From Cytophagaceae bacterium (lineage in GTDB: Bacteria > Bacteroidota > Bacteroidia > Cytophagales > Cytophagaceae): 64,000 nucleotides of DNA. The position numbers were made by a program, and so were the translations under genes. Below the pieces are notes generated by a model. The model was not told where the DNA came from and searched no databases. It saw only the letters and a list, made by a program, of their open reading frames with translations. Every line of letters starts with the position of its first letter. The stretch's first letter is position 1. The stretch is taken from positions 1-64,000 of the forward strand of contig JAGKWN010000019.1 of the NCBI GenBank assembly GCA_021151805.1, written 5' to 3'. Below are positions 32,570 to 41,623 of the stretch, piece after piece.

Positions 32570-35146
32570 TTATGGATTGATGACAAGCTTAATTATCGTG
32601 ACATCCGTTTGATTTTCATTGATGTATTTAATGAAATACATTCCCGGATCCAGACTCTGAATATCAATACCAGTATTCGTTTGGTAGTCGCCTTCATTGA
32701 TAACACTTCCATCAATATCCGTCAGATACAACACTCCCTTTGAATTATTAATATCATTTAATATCAACGTATTTCCGGAAAACGAGTAAAACATATCCGG
32801 CTGTTTTACATTCGGATTACCGCCGCCGCCATTACCAGTAGTTTGTGGGGGAATATATTTATATTTCTCTATAAAGCTTCCTCTAAGAGAGGAATTATCA
32901 TCCACAGTTGATCCGTAAAAATAAAAATCATTCCCGTCTACAAAAACCTTTAGATGTCTGAAATAATAATTACCGCTATCGGTTGAAGTTTCAGGCCAAT
33001 AGCTGATGATACCATTAAATAGATTTCTCTTGCCCCAATACCCAGGGTGCTCCTTCAATGTAAAGCCATTGAAAGTAGTCGTTTTCGTTCCATTAATATC
33101 ATTAGATGCGGTATATTCAACACCAGTATATAGTAACGTGCTATCAATAACATCAATATTAAATCCGGGTAATGTGGTATAATTATAATCAGCCATAACA
33201 AATGAATTATCGATTGATCCATTCAGTTTCAAACGTGCCATATAACTTGTAGCAAAATTACTGAAGGATGTAAATTGTCCTACAACATAAATCTTATCAC
33301 CCAAAACTACAGCATCATTTAATAAACCATTATCACCTTGGCCAACATCAAATGAAGGATCAAAAGAACCGTCCAGATTTATCCTGACAATGTGTTTCCT
33401 CAAGTTTCCATTGTAATAATTGAAATCCCCGATTACATAAATATAGTTTCCGTTCCTATGCAACTTTCGTATTCTTCCGTTTGTACCTGTCCCTATATTT
33501 ACATTAAGAGTTGTGTTTATAGAGCCACCCTGATTTAAAAAAATAATATTGCTGGCATCTGCTCCCTGGTAAGTACCGAACACGCCTGCAATCAAGATCT
33601 TATCCGTATCAATAAGTTGAATATCATAAACTGGATAATCGGGTCCCGCTCCTACTATGAACGCAGGATCAATAGCTCCATCAGGCATTAATCGTACTAA
33701 ACGGTTTGCTGTTTGATTATTATAGGAAGTAAAATCCCCGCCAACAATTATTTTTCCATCTGGCTGAACGGCCATGCATAAAGCAGGTCCATTAAATCCG
33801 GTACCAGCATCAAAACCAGGCACAATGTTACACATGCTGTCTACTATAACAATGGATCGTGCCGACTTTGTGCCTATTCTTGAGAATCCCCCAAGTAACA
33901 CCAATTTATTTGTAGAATATTTTGCCATGTAGGTGACAGAAAAATTGGGTCCTCCACTCGGTAAAAAGGTAGGATCAATTTCTGTGTTCCCTAAACGAAC
34001 AAATCTGCGTACCTTATTTGTATAATTTTCATAATAACTCCCACACACATAAATCTCGCTATCAATTTCAAACATCGGGAATGGGTATGTAATATTCCCC
34101 AATTCACTCCCACTACGGTCCCATAAATACCCCATCCACCCTTTTGCTGCATATTGTTTAACCACTGTACCATCAACGGTGACTTCCTGAGGAAACGAAT
34201 ATCCGTTTCCTATCTCCCGAGTATTTAATATGTTTCCATTTTGCAAGAAAATCGATTTGGCAGTAATAAGAAATGGATATTTACTTATGAAACCGCCGTC
34301 GGAATTATAGCGGTAAAAAATATCATCATACGGATACCCATCATGAGAGATAGATATTTCATCGTTTTCATGTACATGTATATTTCTAATCACAGCATAA
34401 GGACGATAATTCATGTCTTTATAATTTAGTTTCAAGACACATGAAAACGTTTGGTCAACATCGCCATTACTCATCAATCGAACAATACTCGAAGCCGGCT
34501 GAGATTGGTATGCATCAAATTCGCCTGTTAAAATAATTTTACCTGTAGATTGTAATAATACTTTCTTTAGATCTCCATTATTTATATCTCCGCAATTAAA
34601 AGACAAATCCAGATTCCCGTTGGCCTTTAACCGAACAATATTCTTTCTGGCATACCCGCTGTAAGTAGTAAATTTACCTACAACTACAACCATTCCATCA
34701 GGTTGTACAACGAAATCATTTAAAACACTTCCAAAATCAAAATTAGGTACAAAGCTTAAATCAGGTGTTCCATCAGCATTCAGACGCATTAAATAATTTA
34801 TGTTAACGTCTGAATATGTTGTGAAGGCTCCCATTACCATTAACTTGTTTCCAGGCAACACGACAATCTTATTCACGTCGTTATTAAAACCCTTGCCGGA
34901 ATTAAATGTAGGATCAACAACTGAATCATTTAATAACCGGCATATGTTTTTACATTTTACGCCTGCGATTTTTCCGAAGCTGCCGACTAAAATTAATTTT
35001 CCGCTTTGTTTAACAAGCCCATTTACAATACTAATCTGATTATTGTCGAACGTATTAAAATTGGAGTCAATAACTATTGTTTGGGCTGAAATCTGGGTCT
35101 GCAGCAATAACAAACAGCTAACAAAAAGGGTTGATAGAAATTTCAT
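32570..35146 (-). CDS. Secreted beta-propeller (DUF5122 repeat) protein with T9SS tail
   Basis: Start chosen at ATG 35146 (MKFLSTLFVSCLLLLQTQIS), giving a signal peptide; a longer frame to 35203 adds an unlikely leader. The 858-residue product consists of about ten delta-60/DUF5122 repeats of the type GDFTSYNNQTANRLVRLMPD plus GAIDPAF, which fold as a beta-propeller. The last 80 residues form a T9SS type A sorting domain (GVLYLTDIDGSVINEG, then LDPGMYFIKYINENQT). It should be exported and anchored at the cell surface. The binding partner is unknown. Confidence 0.88.
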   Translation of the reverse strand: MKFLSTLFVSCLLLLQTQISAQTIVIDSNFNTFDNNQISIVNGLVKQSGKLILVGSFGKIAGVKCKNICRLLNDSVVDPTFNSGKGFNNDVNKIVVLPGNKLMVMGAFTTYSDVNINYLMRLNADGTPDLSFVPNFDFGSVLNDFVVQPDGMVVVVGKFTTYSGYARKNIVRLKANGNLDLSFNCGDINNGDLKKVLLQSTGKIILTGEFDAYQSQPASSIVRLMSNGDVDQTFSCVLKLNYKDMNYRPYAVIRNIHVHENDEISISHDGYPYDDIFYRYNSDGGFISKYPFLITAKSIFLQNGNILNTREIGNGYSFPQEVTVDGTVVKQYAAKGWMGYLWDRSGSELGNITYPFPMFEIDSEIYVCGSYYENYTNKVRRFVRLGNTEIDPTFLPSGGPNFSVTYMAKYSTNKLVLLGGFSRIGTKSARSIVIVDSMCNIVPGFDAGTGFNGPALCMAVQPDGKIIVGGDFTSYNNQTANRLVRLMPDGAIDPAFIVGAGPDYPVYDIQLIDTDKILIAGVFGTYQGADASNIIFLNQGGSINTTLNVNIGTGTNGRIRKLHRNGNYIYVIGDFNYYNGNLRKHIVRINLDGSFDPSFDVGQGDNGLLNDAVVLGDKIYVVGQFTSFSNFATSYMARLKLNGSIDNSFVMADYNYTTLPGFNIDVIDSTLLYTGVEYTASNDINGTKTTTFNGFTLKEHPGYWGKRNLFNGIISYWPETSTDSGNYYFRHLKVFVDGNDFYFYGSTVDDNSSLRGSFIEKYKYIPPQTTGNGGGGNPNVKQPDMFYSFSGNTLILNDINNSKGVLYLTDIDGSVINEGDYQTNTGIDIQSLDPGMYFIKYINENQTDVTIIKLVINP

Positions 35147-35207
35147 TGATGTGGGGATTTGTATGAAAATAAAATTTATGCTTCTTTTTACCGAAATAAA
35201 CAATCAA

Positions 35208-36197
35208 TTAAAATGCGTACTCCGATAAATTCTCGGCAACTTCATCTAAGATCTGTAAAGTATCTTCGTATGAACCTGCTTCAACGAGACGCTGACGATA
35301 AGGTTTGAAATTCTGTATACCTCTGAAATAATTTGTGTAATGCATGCGCATCTCGAAAATTCCTTCCTTAGGTCCTTTCCATTCGACTGAAAAAGCCAGG
35401 TGTTTTTTACAAACTTCCACACGTTCACGAATAGTCGGTGGACCAAGTTTTTCACCGGTAGCAAAAAAATGTTTTACTTCTTTAAAGATCCATGGATAGC
35501 CAATCGCGGCACGGCCAATCATGATGCCATCCACGCCGAATCTGTTTTTGTATTCCAATGCTTTTTCCGGCGAGTCTATATCACCATTCCCAAAGATTGG
35601 TATATGAATATCCTGATGTTCTTTTACTTTTGCGATCCAGGTCCAATCCGCTTCGCCTTTATACATCTGCTGGCGGGTACGGCCGTGTATCGTCAATGCC
35701 TTAATACCTACATCCTGCAAACGCTGCGCTATTTCAACAATTTTAATGGAATCATGATCCCAGCCTAAACGGGTTTTAACGGTAACAGGTAGTGTGCATC
35801 GTTTTACGATCTCTTCGGTCATTTTTACCATTTTAGGAATATCCAGCAATGCACCCGAACCAGCGCCTTTACAAGCTACTTTTTTAACCGGACAACCAAA
35901 ATTGATATCTACCAGTTCAGGTCCGGCTGCTTCTGCTATGGCAGCCGCATCACACATCACATCAATCTTATCACCAAAAATCTGAATCCCCATAGGGCGT
36001 TCATAATCAAAGATATCAAGCTTATGAACACTCTTGGCAGCATCCCGTATCAAACCTTCGGCAGCAATAAATTCGGTATACATCATATCGGCTCCCTGCT
36101 GCTTACACAACGCCCGGAACGGAGGATCACTCACATCTTCCATCGGAGCCAACAACAAAGGAAATTCACCTATTTCGATATCACCTATTTTTACCAC
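35208..36197 (-). CDS. dusB: tRNA-dihydrouridine synthase DusB
   Basis: A 329-residue TIM-barrel FMN enzyme that reduces uridine in tRNA D-loops. Motifs: LLAPMEDVSDPPFRALCKQQ, VDINFGCPVKKVACKGAGSG with the catalytic Cys in that stretch, TVKTRLGWDH, LTIHGRTRQQMY and FGNGDIDSPEKA, followed by DGIMIGRAAIGYPWIF. These match the DusB/NifR3 group. The start is probably GTG 36197, giving the usual VKIGDIEIG N-terminus. It is divergent from the CPBP gene. The upstream propeller gene is unrelated. Confidence 0.93.
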   Translation of the reverse strand: MVKIGDIEIGEFPLLLAPMEDVSDPPFRALCKQQGADMMYTEFIAAEGLIRDAAKSVHKLDIFDYERPMGIQIFGDKIDVMCDAAAIAEAAGPELVDINFGCPVKKVACKGAGSGALLDIPKMVKMTEEIVKRCTLPVTVKTRLGWDHDSIKIVEIAQRLQDVGIKALTIHGRTRQQMYKGEADWTWIAKVKEHQDIHIPIFGNGDIDSPEKALEYKNRFGVDGIMIGRAAIGYPWIFKEVKHFFATGEKLGPPTIRERVEVCKKHLAFSVEWKGPKEGIFEMRMHYTNYFRGIQNFKPYRQRLVEAGSYEDTLQILDEVAENLSEYAF

Positions 36198-36265
36198 CTT
36201 GCTATCTGATATTTTTCCATAAATTTACATCTTTATTGCTAAGAAAACTATTTGATGTAAGGAGA

Positions 36266-37174
36266 ATGCAGGCTATTCAATTATTGGGATCGGTATTAAG
36301 ATTATTTGCATATTTTGTATTGGCACAAGGTGTTACCCTTTTCTTTTTACAAATCTTCAGCAACCATCCTATAGAAACATATACAAACATTGAGCTGCTG
36401 CAACGCACACCGGATTTGTTACAGCCATTTATGCTCAGTGATATGATCGGCAAAATTGTTGGCTTTGTTATTCTTCCGATTCTGTACTTGTTCTTTTCAA
36501 AACAAACAAACGCGAATCCGTTTAAACAGGATCCGCGCATTCCTTTTACCGGTATTAATGTAGTTTTAGGAATTGCTTCCTTAATCCTGATGCTGCCGGG
36601 TATTACCGTCATTGCAGAAATCAATAAAAATATACACTTGCCTCAGGTTTTAAAACACGTTGAAGATTCTATACGTGCAACAGAAGCCCTTGCGGAAGCA
36701 CTAACCATGCTGTTTGTAAACATTCATACACTCCCGGAAATTCTTCTCAGCTTGCTTGCCCTTGCTGTAGTGCCGGCCATTGGCGAAGAAATTATCTTCA
36801 GAGGATTTTTTCAGCGCGAACTTATTCAGCAAACAAGAAACATACATCTTTCCGTATGGATTGCCGCTGCCGTTTTCAGTTTTATCCATTTTCAGTTTTT
36901 GGGTTTCTTCCCCAGAATGCTACTGGGCGCTTTATTGGGGTACATGTATGTGTGGTCGGGGTCCTTGCTTGTACCTATCCTGATGCATTTTACAAACAAT
37001 GCATTAACACTGCTCTTATTGATTGCGTATAAAAACCATGTTATCAGCTTTAACCCTGAAGCCAGCGACCAGATTCCATACATCTTGGTAATGATTTCAT
37101 TCCTGGCTGCTGCCAGCATAGCATACAACAGAAAAAAAACATTCGACAGTTATCTGTCTTTAGATCGTAAATAA
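36266..37174 (+). CDS. CPBP-family intramembrane metalloprotease
   Basis: The ATG at 36266 follows a GGAG sequence; a TTG at 36236 is in frame and gives ten extra residues. About 302 residues with seven or eight helices. The family motifs are VPAIGEEIIFRGFFQREL (EExxxR), FIHFQFLGFFPRMLLGALLG and LVPILMHFTNNAL, which hold the Glu and His zinc ligands of CPBP (CAAX prenyl protease 2-like) enzymes. Bacterial members act in membrane proteolysis or bacteriocin immunity; the target is unknown. cdsA begins six bases after its stop, suggesting co-transcription. Confidence 0.88.
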   Translation: MQAIQLLGSVLRLFAYFVLAQGVTLFFLQIFSNHPIETYTNIELLQRTPDLLQPFMLSDMIGKIVGFVILPILYLFFSKQTNANPFKQDPRIPFTGINVVLGIASLILMLPGITVIAEINKNIHLPQVLKHVEDSIRATEALAEALTMLFVNIHTLPEILLSLLALAVVPAIGEEIIFRGFFQRELIQQTRNIHLSVWIAAAVFSFIHFQFLGFFPRMLLGALLGYMYVWSGSLLVPILMHFTNNALTLLLLIAYKNHVISFNPEASDQIPYILVMISFLAAASIAYNRKKTFDSYLSLDRK

Positions 37175-37179
37175 TACAC

Positions 37180-38031
37180 ATGAATAATTTAGTACAACGT
37201 ACAATAACAGGTGTTTTAGGAGCAGCATTTATGCTGACAGCCATCTGGTTCAGCTTTTATAGTTTCGCGGCTGTTTTCTTTTTAGTAACTATTCTCAGCA
37301 CCTACGAATACCACCAGTTGCTTACCAAAACAGGTATTCCAAACAACCCCATTGCAGGCATTACCGGCAGTATATTGATATACATACTTTTTGTTCTACA
37401 GACATTGAACTTCGATTTAGGAGCAGTATTGATTGCTGTACCTTGTTTGTTATTTATGATTTATATGCTGATCGAGCTATTTTCAACAAATGATCAGCCT
37501 ATTACACGAGTGACATATACCATCGCCGGAATTTTATACATCGCGGTGCCGTTCGGATTACTAACTCTAATCCCCTGGGATAAGAGCGCTTATGGATGCA
37601 TCAGATGGGGTGTTGAAATACAACCGGTTTACAAGTTTGAAATCATCTTTGCCCTGCTGTTTTTAATCTGGGCCAATGACGTTGGCGCTTATTTTGTCGG
37701 AAAATCACTAGGAAGGCATAAACTATTTGAACGTATATCTCCTAAAAAAACCTGGGAAGGATCGATTGGGGGTTTGGGTACAGCTATGATTTTCGCCTAT
37801 TTATTATACTGTTACTTCGGTATTTTCAGTATCCCTGTCTGGATGGGTTTATGCGTAATTGTTGTGATATCAGGCAGTTTGGGTGATTTGGTGGAATCCA
37901 TGATCAAAAGAACTTTACAGGTCAAGGATTCTGGAACGCTTTTGCCTGGTCATGGAGGCTTCCTGGACCGTTTTGACGCGCTTATTTTCGCTATCCCCTT
38001 TGTATACCTGTACTTAACACTAATAAAATAA
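37180..38031 (+). CDS. cdsA: Phosphatidate cytidylyltransferase
   Basis: A 283-residue, roughly eight-helix enzyme making CDP-diacylglycerol from phosphatidic acid and CTP. The C-terminal signature is intact: ISPKKTWEGSIGGLG, then GSLGDLVESMIKRTLQVKDS and LPGHGGFLDRFDALIFAIP, matching the CTP_transf_1 pattern with its metal-binding aspartates. It provides the precursor for phosphatidylserine, which the next gene (psd) decarboxylates to phosphatidylethanolamine; phosphatidylserine synthase is not in the window. A 96-base gap separates the two. Confidence 0.95.
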   Translation: MNNLVQRTITGVLGAAFMLTAIWFSFYSFAAVFFLVTILSTYEYHQLLTKTGIPNNPIAGITGSILIYILFVLQTLNFDLGAVLIAVPCLLFMIYMLIELFSTNDQPITRVTYTIAGILYIAVPFGLLTLIPWDKSAYGCIRWGVEIQPVYKFEIIFALLFLIWANDVGAYFVGKSLGRHKLFERISPKKTWEGSIGGLGTAMIFAYLLYCYFGIFSIPVWMGLCVIVVISGSLGDLVESMIKRTLQVKDSGTLLPGHGGFLDRFDALIFAIPFVYLYLTLIK

Positions 38032-38127
38032 TTTCATAAATTGATTTTTTGCATGGGAAACAATTCCATGCATACAGATAATTTTGTTTTATTATATTTG
38101 CACTTGGTTTAAACTCTTAAAATTAAC

Positions 38128-38790
38128 ATGACCATTCACAAAGAAGGATATAGATCTTTATTTTACGTATCAGCATTTTTATTCATTTTGAATTTTCTTG
38201 TTTATTACTTTTCTCCTGAAGCGATCATTCTTCAAAGAACAATACTGACTATTTCCATTTTATTGTTTTTAATTGTTTTGCAATTCTTCCGCAACCCAAG
38301 CAGAACTATAGAAATCAATGATAAACAAATTATAGCTCCGGCAGATGGCAAAGTAGTTGTTATTGAAGAAGTAGTTGAAACGGAATATTTCAACGAAAAA
38401 AGAAGACAGATCTCTATTTTCATGTCACCATTCAATGTACACAGCAATAGAAATCCGGTTTCAGGAATTGTAAAATTCTTCAAATATCATCCGGGGAAAT
38501 TCCTGGTAGCATGGCATCCAAAGTCCAGCACGGAAAACGAACGTACAACAACGGTGATTGAAACTAAAAATAACCAGCAAATCTTAATGCGCCAGATCGC
38601 TGGTGCATTGGCACGCAGAATCGTTTGGTATATTGATGAAAAATCTGAGGTTACGCAAGGTGAAGAATTCGGATTTATTAAATTCGGTTCACGTGTAGAT
38701 ATTTTCCTACCACTGGATGCAACTATAAAAGTAAATCTTGACCAGATGACGGTTGGCGGAAAAACTGTAATAGCTGAATTTTATTCATAA
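38128..38790 (+). CDS. psd: Phosphatidylserine decarboxylase proenzyme (short type)
   Basis: A 220-residue inner-membrane enzyme with two N-terminal helices. Typical motifs are IAPADGKVVVIEE, IFMSPFNVHSNRNP and GEEFGFIKFGSRVD, where the backbone between Gly187 and Ser188 is cut to form the pyruvoyl group; this short archaetidylserine/PS decarboxylase type has FGSR in place of the LGST of E. coli. It makes phosphatidylethanolamine, the main phospholipid. A bulged hairpin GCATGG...CCATGC (38051-38071) lies in the cdsA-psd gap, perhaps modulating read-through. Confidence 0.93.
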   Translation: MTIHKEGYRSLFYVSAFLFILNFLVYYFSPEAIILQRTILTISILLFLIVLQFFRNPSRTIEINDKQIIAPADGKVVVIEEVVETEYFNEKRRQISIFMSPFNVHSNRNPVSGIVKFFKYHPGKFLVAWHPKSSTENERTTTVIETKNNQQILMRQIAGALARRIVWYIDEKSEVTQGEEFGFIKFGSRVDIFLPLDATIKVNLDQMTVGGKTVIAEFYS

Positions 38791-38898
38791 GCAAGACTTT
38801 TCACCTTTATTCGAAAAAAGAAAAAAAAATTTAGGAAGACACTATAAAATTTCTTTTTCGATTTATAGATTTGATAAAAATTAAGAATCGCAGCACAT

Positions 38899-39255
38899 AT
38901 GAAAACAACTCTAGATGCTCTACAAAATGAAACTTTAACCGAAGATAAAATTTCGTTAACGGAATTATTATCGGGTATTGAAGGTATTGCATTACATGAT
39001 GTATTGGCCAAAGCAAAAGGCTCAATCAAGGATGAAGATGAAGACTTCGACGACGAGGATGAAGAAGAAGAGGATGAGGATGATTTTGATAATGACTTTG
39101 ATGACGATGACTTCAATGAAGATGAAATTGAAGACTGGGATAAAATAGAAGAAATTGATCCGGAAGATTTAGAAGACGAAGAAGAGGAAGAAGATTTCGA
39201 TGACGAAGATTTCGATGATGAAGATGATGATGGCGGTTGGGATGACAACTTCTAA
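38899..39255 (+). CDS. Extremely acidic small protein of unknown function
   Basis: A 118-residue protein. The first 45 residues are ordinary and helical (TEDKISLTELLSGIEGIALH); the remaining 70 are almost only Asp and Glu with a few Phe, Trp, Asn and Ile, ending GGWDDNF. The predicted charge is strongly negative. Real coding is supported by the plausible N-terminus, an ATG with AT-rich leader and a terminator directly after; the serine-rich frame on the other strand is its shadow. Regularly spaced aromatic residues (DDFD, DWD) in the acidic tail recall histone- or ribosome-binding acidic tails. Function unknown. Confidence 0.8.
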   Translation: MKTTLDALQNETLTEDKISLTELLSGIEGIALHDVLAKAKGSIKDEDEDFDDEDEEEEDEDDFDNDFDDDDFNEDEIEDWDKIEEIDPEDLEDEEEEEDFDDEDFDDEDDDGGWDDNF

Positions 39256-39282
39256 TCAACTCTTATCTTAAGATAACTACTA

Positions 39283-39316
39283 AAAATGTCGGGTTGAAAC
39301 CTGACATTTTTTTTTT
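39283..39316 (+). terminator. Rho-independent terminator after the acidic-protein gene
   Basis: Stem AATGTCGGG/CCTGACATT (one G-T pair) around TTGAAA, followed by a run of ten T. It stops transcripts of the acidic-protein gene before gmhA. Confidence 0.85.
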
Positions 39317-39364
39317 ATACTTGTAACATTATTAATTCTTCAACCAGCAGAAAAAGAAAGAATA

Positions 39365-39940
39365 ATGATTGAACAAACGATATTGTCAGAACTGGAAGAA
39401 GCCTCCGCTGTATTGACGCGTTTTATTGCACAGCAAAAAAAACACAATACAATCGCTGAAGCTGCTAACCTGATCTCGTCGAGCTTAAAGCAAGGCGGAA
39501 AAGTTATTTCCTGTGGCAATGGCGGTTCAGCGTGCGATGCCATGCATTTTGCAGAAGAACTGACCGGCCGTTACAGAGAGAACAGAAAGGCCCTTCCGGC
39601 AATAGCGATCAGTGATTCAAGCCACATGTCCTGCGTAGCAAATGACTATGGCTACAAATATGTTTTTTCCCGTTACCTGGAAGCACTTGGCAACAAAGGT
39701 GATGTTTTGCTTGCGATCAGCACTTCAGGTAATTCTGAAAATGTTTTAGAAGCTGTTAAAGAAGCTAAAAACAAAGGAATGTTTGTAGTAGCCTTAACAG
39801 GCAAGGACGGCGGAAAGCTATTACCATTGGCAGATGTTTGTGTCAACGTAGAGCATACGGGCTTTGCAGATCGTGTTCAGGAAGTTCATATCAAAATCAT
39901 TCACATTTTAATTCTGCTGATTGAGCAATCCATGCTCTAA
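39365..39940 (+). CDS. gmhA: Sedoheptulose 7-phosphate isomerase (SIS domain)
   Basis: A 191-residue SIS-domain protein with GmhA features: N-terminal helices, VISCGNGGSACDAMHFAEEL, TGRYRENRKALPAIAISD, SCVANDYGYKYVFSRYLEAL, VLLAISTSGNSENVLEA and C-terminal EHTGFADRVQEVHIKIIHIL with the catalytic His/Glu region. It makes D-glycero-D-manno-heptose 7-phosphate, first step of ADP-heptose for the LPS core. comM starts eight bases after its stop, so they probably share a transcript although the functions differ. A generic DnaA-type SIS protein is less likely given the EVHIKIIHILI tail. Confidence 0.88.
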   Translation: MIEQTILSELEEASAVLTRFIAQQKKHNTIAEAANLISSSLKQGGKVISCGNGGSACDAMHFAEELTGRYRENRKALPAIAISDSSHMSCVANDYGYKYVFSRYLEALGNKGDVLLAISTSGNSENVLEAVKEAKNKGMFVVALTGKDGGKLLPLADVCVNVEHTGFADRVQEVHIKIIHILILLIEQSML

Positions 39941-39948
39941 AATCAGCT

Positions 39949-41487
39949 ATGCTCGCAAAAACTTTTGGAAGCGCCGTACATGGCGTGAATGCGTTTACTG
40001 TTACCATTGAAACAGTAGTAAATCAAGGAAATAAATTTTACATGGTCGGCCTGCCTGACAGTGCCATCAAGGAAAGTGAACAGCGGGTCGACGCTGCACT
40101 TAAAAATTTCGGCTACTTCATGCCGCGGCAAAAAGTAGTTGTCAATTTGGCTCCTGCAGATATCAAAAAAGAAGGTTCTGCTTATGACCTGCCCATTGCA
40201 TTGGGTATTCTGGCTGCCTCTGAACAGATGGACGGCGAGCGGCTAGGTCAATACATGATCATGGGCGAACTTTCGCTCGATGGTGAGATCAAACCTATCA
40301 AAGGTGTATTACCTATTGCAATTGAGGCGCGCAAACAAGGCTTCAAGGGGTTTATCCTACCTAAAGAAAATGAGCAGGAAGCGGCTATTGTAAACAACCT
40401 TGATATCATTGGGGTTTCGAATATCCAGGAAGCCATTGATTTTTTTGAAGACCGTTTACACATCGAACCACTTACCATTGATACCCGCAGCCAGTTCTTC
40501 CAGCAGGTTGCTGTTTATGAAGCAGATTTTGCTCATGTACAAGGACAGGAAAATATTAAGCGTGCACTGGAAATAGCCGCAGCGGGCGGTCACAACGTGA
40601 TTATGATCGGCCCGCCGGGCGCCGGAAAGACCATGCTTGCGAAGAGGCTTTCTTCCATCCTGCCGCCGCTTACTTTACACGAAGCACTGGAAACCACAAA
40701 GATTCATTCGGTAGCAGGCAAGCTGGGCTCTAAAACGTCACTGATTACACGCAGGCCTTTCCGCGCTCCACACCATACGATCAGCGATGTTGCCTTAGTT
40801 GGAGGTGGAAGTTATCCGCAGCCTGGTGAAATTTCTTTGGCTCACAACGGTGTTTTATTCCTCGACGAACTTCCGGAATTTAAACGTACCGTGCTTGAAG
40901 TCATGCGTCAACCGCTGGAAGAGCGCACCGTAACCATCAGCCGTGCAAAGATTGCCATTGACTTCCCGGCAAACTTCATGCTGATCGCAAGTATGAATCC
41001 TTGTCCGTGCGGATATTACAACCACCCCGAAAAAGAATGTGTATGTGCGCCGGGTATTGTACAGCGTTACTTAAATAAAATAAGCGGACCACTACTGGAC
41101 CGTATCGATCTGCATGTGGAAGTAACGCCTGTAAAATTTGATGAAATGGTCGCAAATACCCGCACCGAAACGAGCGAACAGATTCGTGAACGGGTAATTA
41201 AAGCCCGCACCATACAAAGCGAACGCTTCAGCAAATTTGACGACGTGCATTGCAATGCAATGATGCCTTCTCAAATGGTGAAAGATATCTGCAATGTAGG
41301 TAGTGCTGGTAATGCACTGCTTAAAACCGCCATGGAACGTTTAGGTTTATCGGCACGTGCATACGACCGCATTTTAAAAGTATCAAGAACCATTGCCGAC
41401 TTACAGGATTCAGAACATATACTAACGGAACATTTAGCAGAAGCAATTCAGTACAGGAGTCTGGATCGGGAGAATTGGGCAGGATAA
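39949..41487 (+). CDS. comM: ComM/YifB-family AAA+ ATPase
   Basis: A 512-residue protein. The N-terminal Lon-protease-like fold (LAKTFGSAVHGVNAFTVTIE, VVVNLAPADIKKEGSAYDLP) is followed by the Mg-chelatase-like AAA+ module: Walker A GPPGAGKTMLAKRL, Walker B GVLFLDELPEF, and a Cys-rich insert NPCPCGYYNHPEKECVC. The last part is the Mg_chelatase_C helical domain (LGLSARAYDRILKVSRTIAD). ComM is a hexameric helicase that helps branch migration during natural transformation. Its stop is followed by a CTAG-rich repeat and a terminator. Confidence 0.93.
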   Translation: MLAKTFGSAVHGVNAFTVTIETVVNQGNKFYMVGLPDSAIKESEQRVDAALKNFGYFMPRQKVVVNLAPADIKKEGSAYDLPIALGILAASEQMDGERLGQYMIMGELSLDGEIKPIKGVLPIAIEARKQGFKGFILPKENEQEAAIVNNLDIIGVSNIQEAIDFFEDRLHIEPLTIDTRSQFFQQVAVYEADFAHVQGQENIKRALEIAAAGGHNVIMIGPPGAGKTMLAKRLSSILPPLTLHEALETTKIHSVAGKLGSKTSLITRRPFRAPHHTISDVALVGGGSYPQPGEISLAHNGVLFLDELPEFKRTVLEVMRQPLEERTVTISRAKIAIDFPANFMLIASMNPCPCGYYNHPEKECVCAPGIVQRYLNKISGPLLDRIDLHVEVTPVKFDEMVANTRTETSEQIRERVIKARTIQSERFSKFDDVHCNAMMPSQMVKDICNVGSAGNALLKTAMERLGLSARAYDRILKVSRTIADLQDSEHILTEHLAEAIQYRSLDRENWAG

Positions 41488-41616
41488 ATTAGTTTCTAGT
41501 TTCTAGATATTAGTTACTAGACAAAAAAACTCAGTAAATACTTTACTGAGTTTTTTTGTTATAAACGCCTTTATGGCTATTAAATTTCTTCGTCTAGTAC
41601 CTAATAACTAGCACCT
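41488..41616. repeat. CTAG-rich spacer repeat, locus 2
   Basis: Left arm 41488-41522 is built of TTTCTAG and TTACTAG words and ends TTAGTTACTAGAC; right arm 41592-41615 begins GTCTAGTACCTAA, its inverse complement with one mismatch, and contains CTAGCACCT (41608-41616), the complement of AGGTGCTAG. A perfect terminator lies between. Neighbours are the convergent comM and GH26 genes. Confidence 0.8.
41522..41558. terminator. Bidirectional terminator between comM and the GH26 gene
   Basis: A perfect 17-bp stem (41522-41538 with 41542-41558) around loop TAC. The stem itself starts with an A run and ends with a T run, providing T tracts for both strands. Confidence 0.9.
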
Positions 41617-41623
41617 CGCAGCT

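Noticed and set aside
38781..39248. Minus-strand 155-residue serine-rich open frame
   Set aside because: It is the complement of the Asp/Glu-rich coding region; poly-serine arises from GAT/GAA/GAC codons read backwards.
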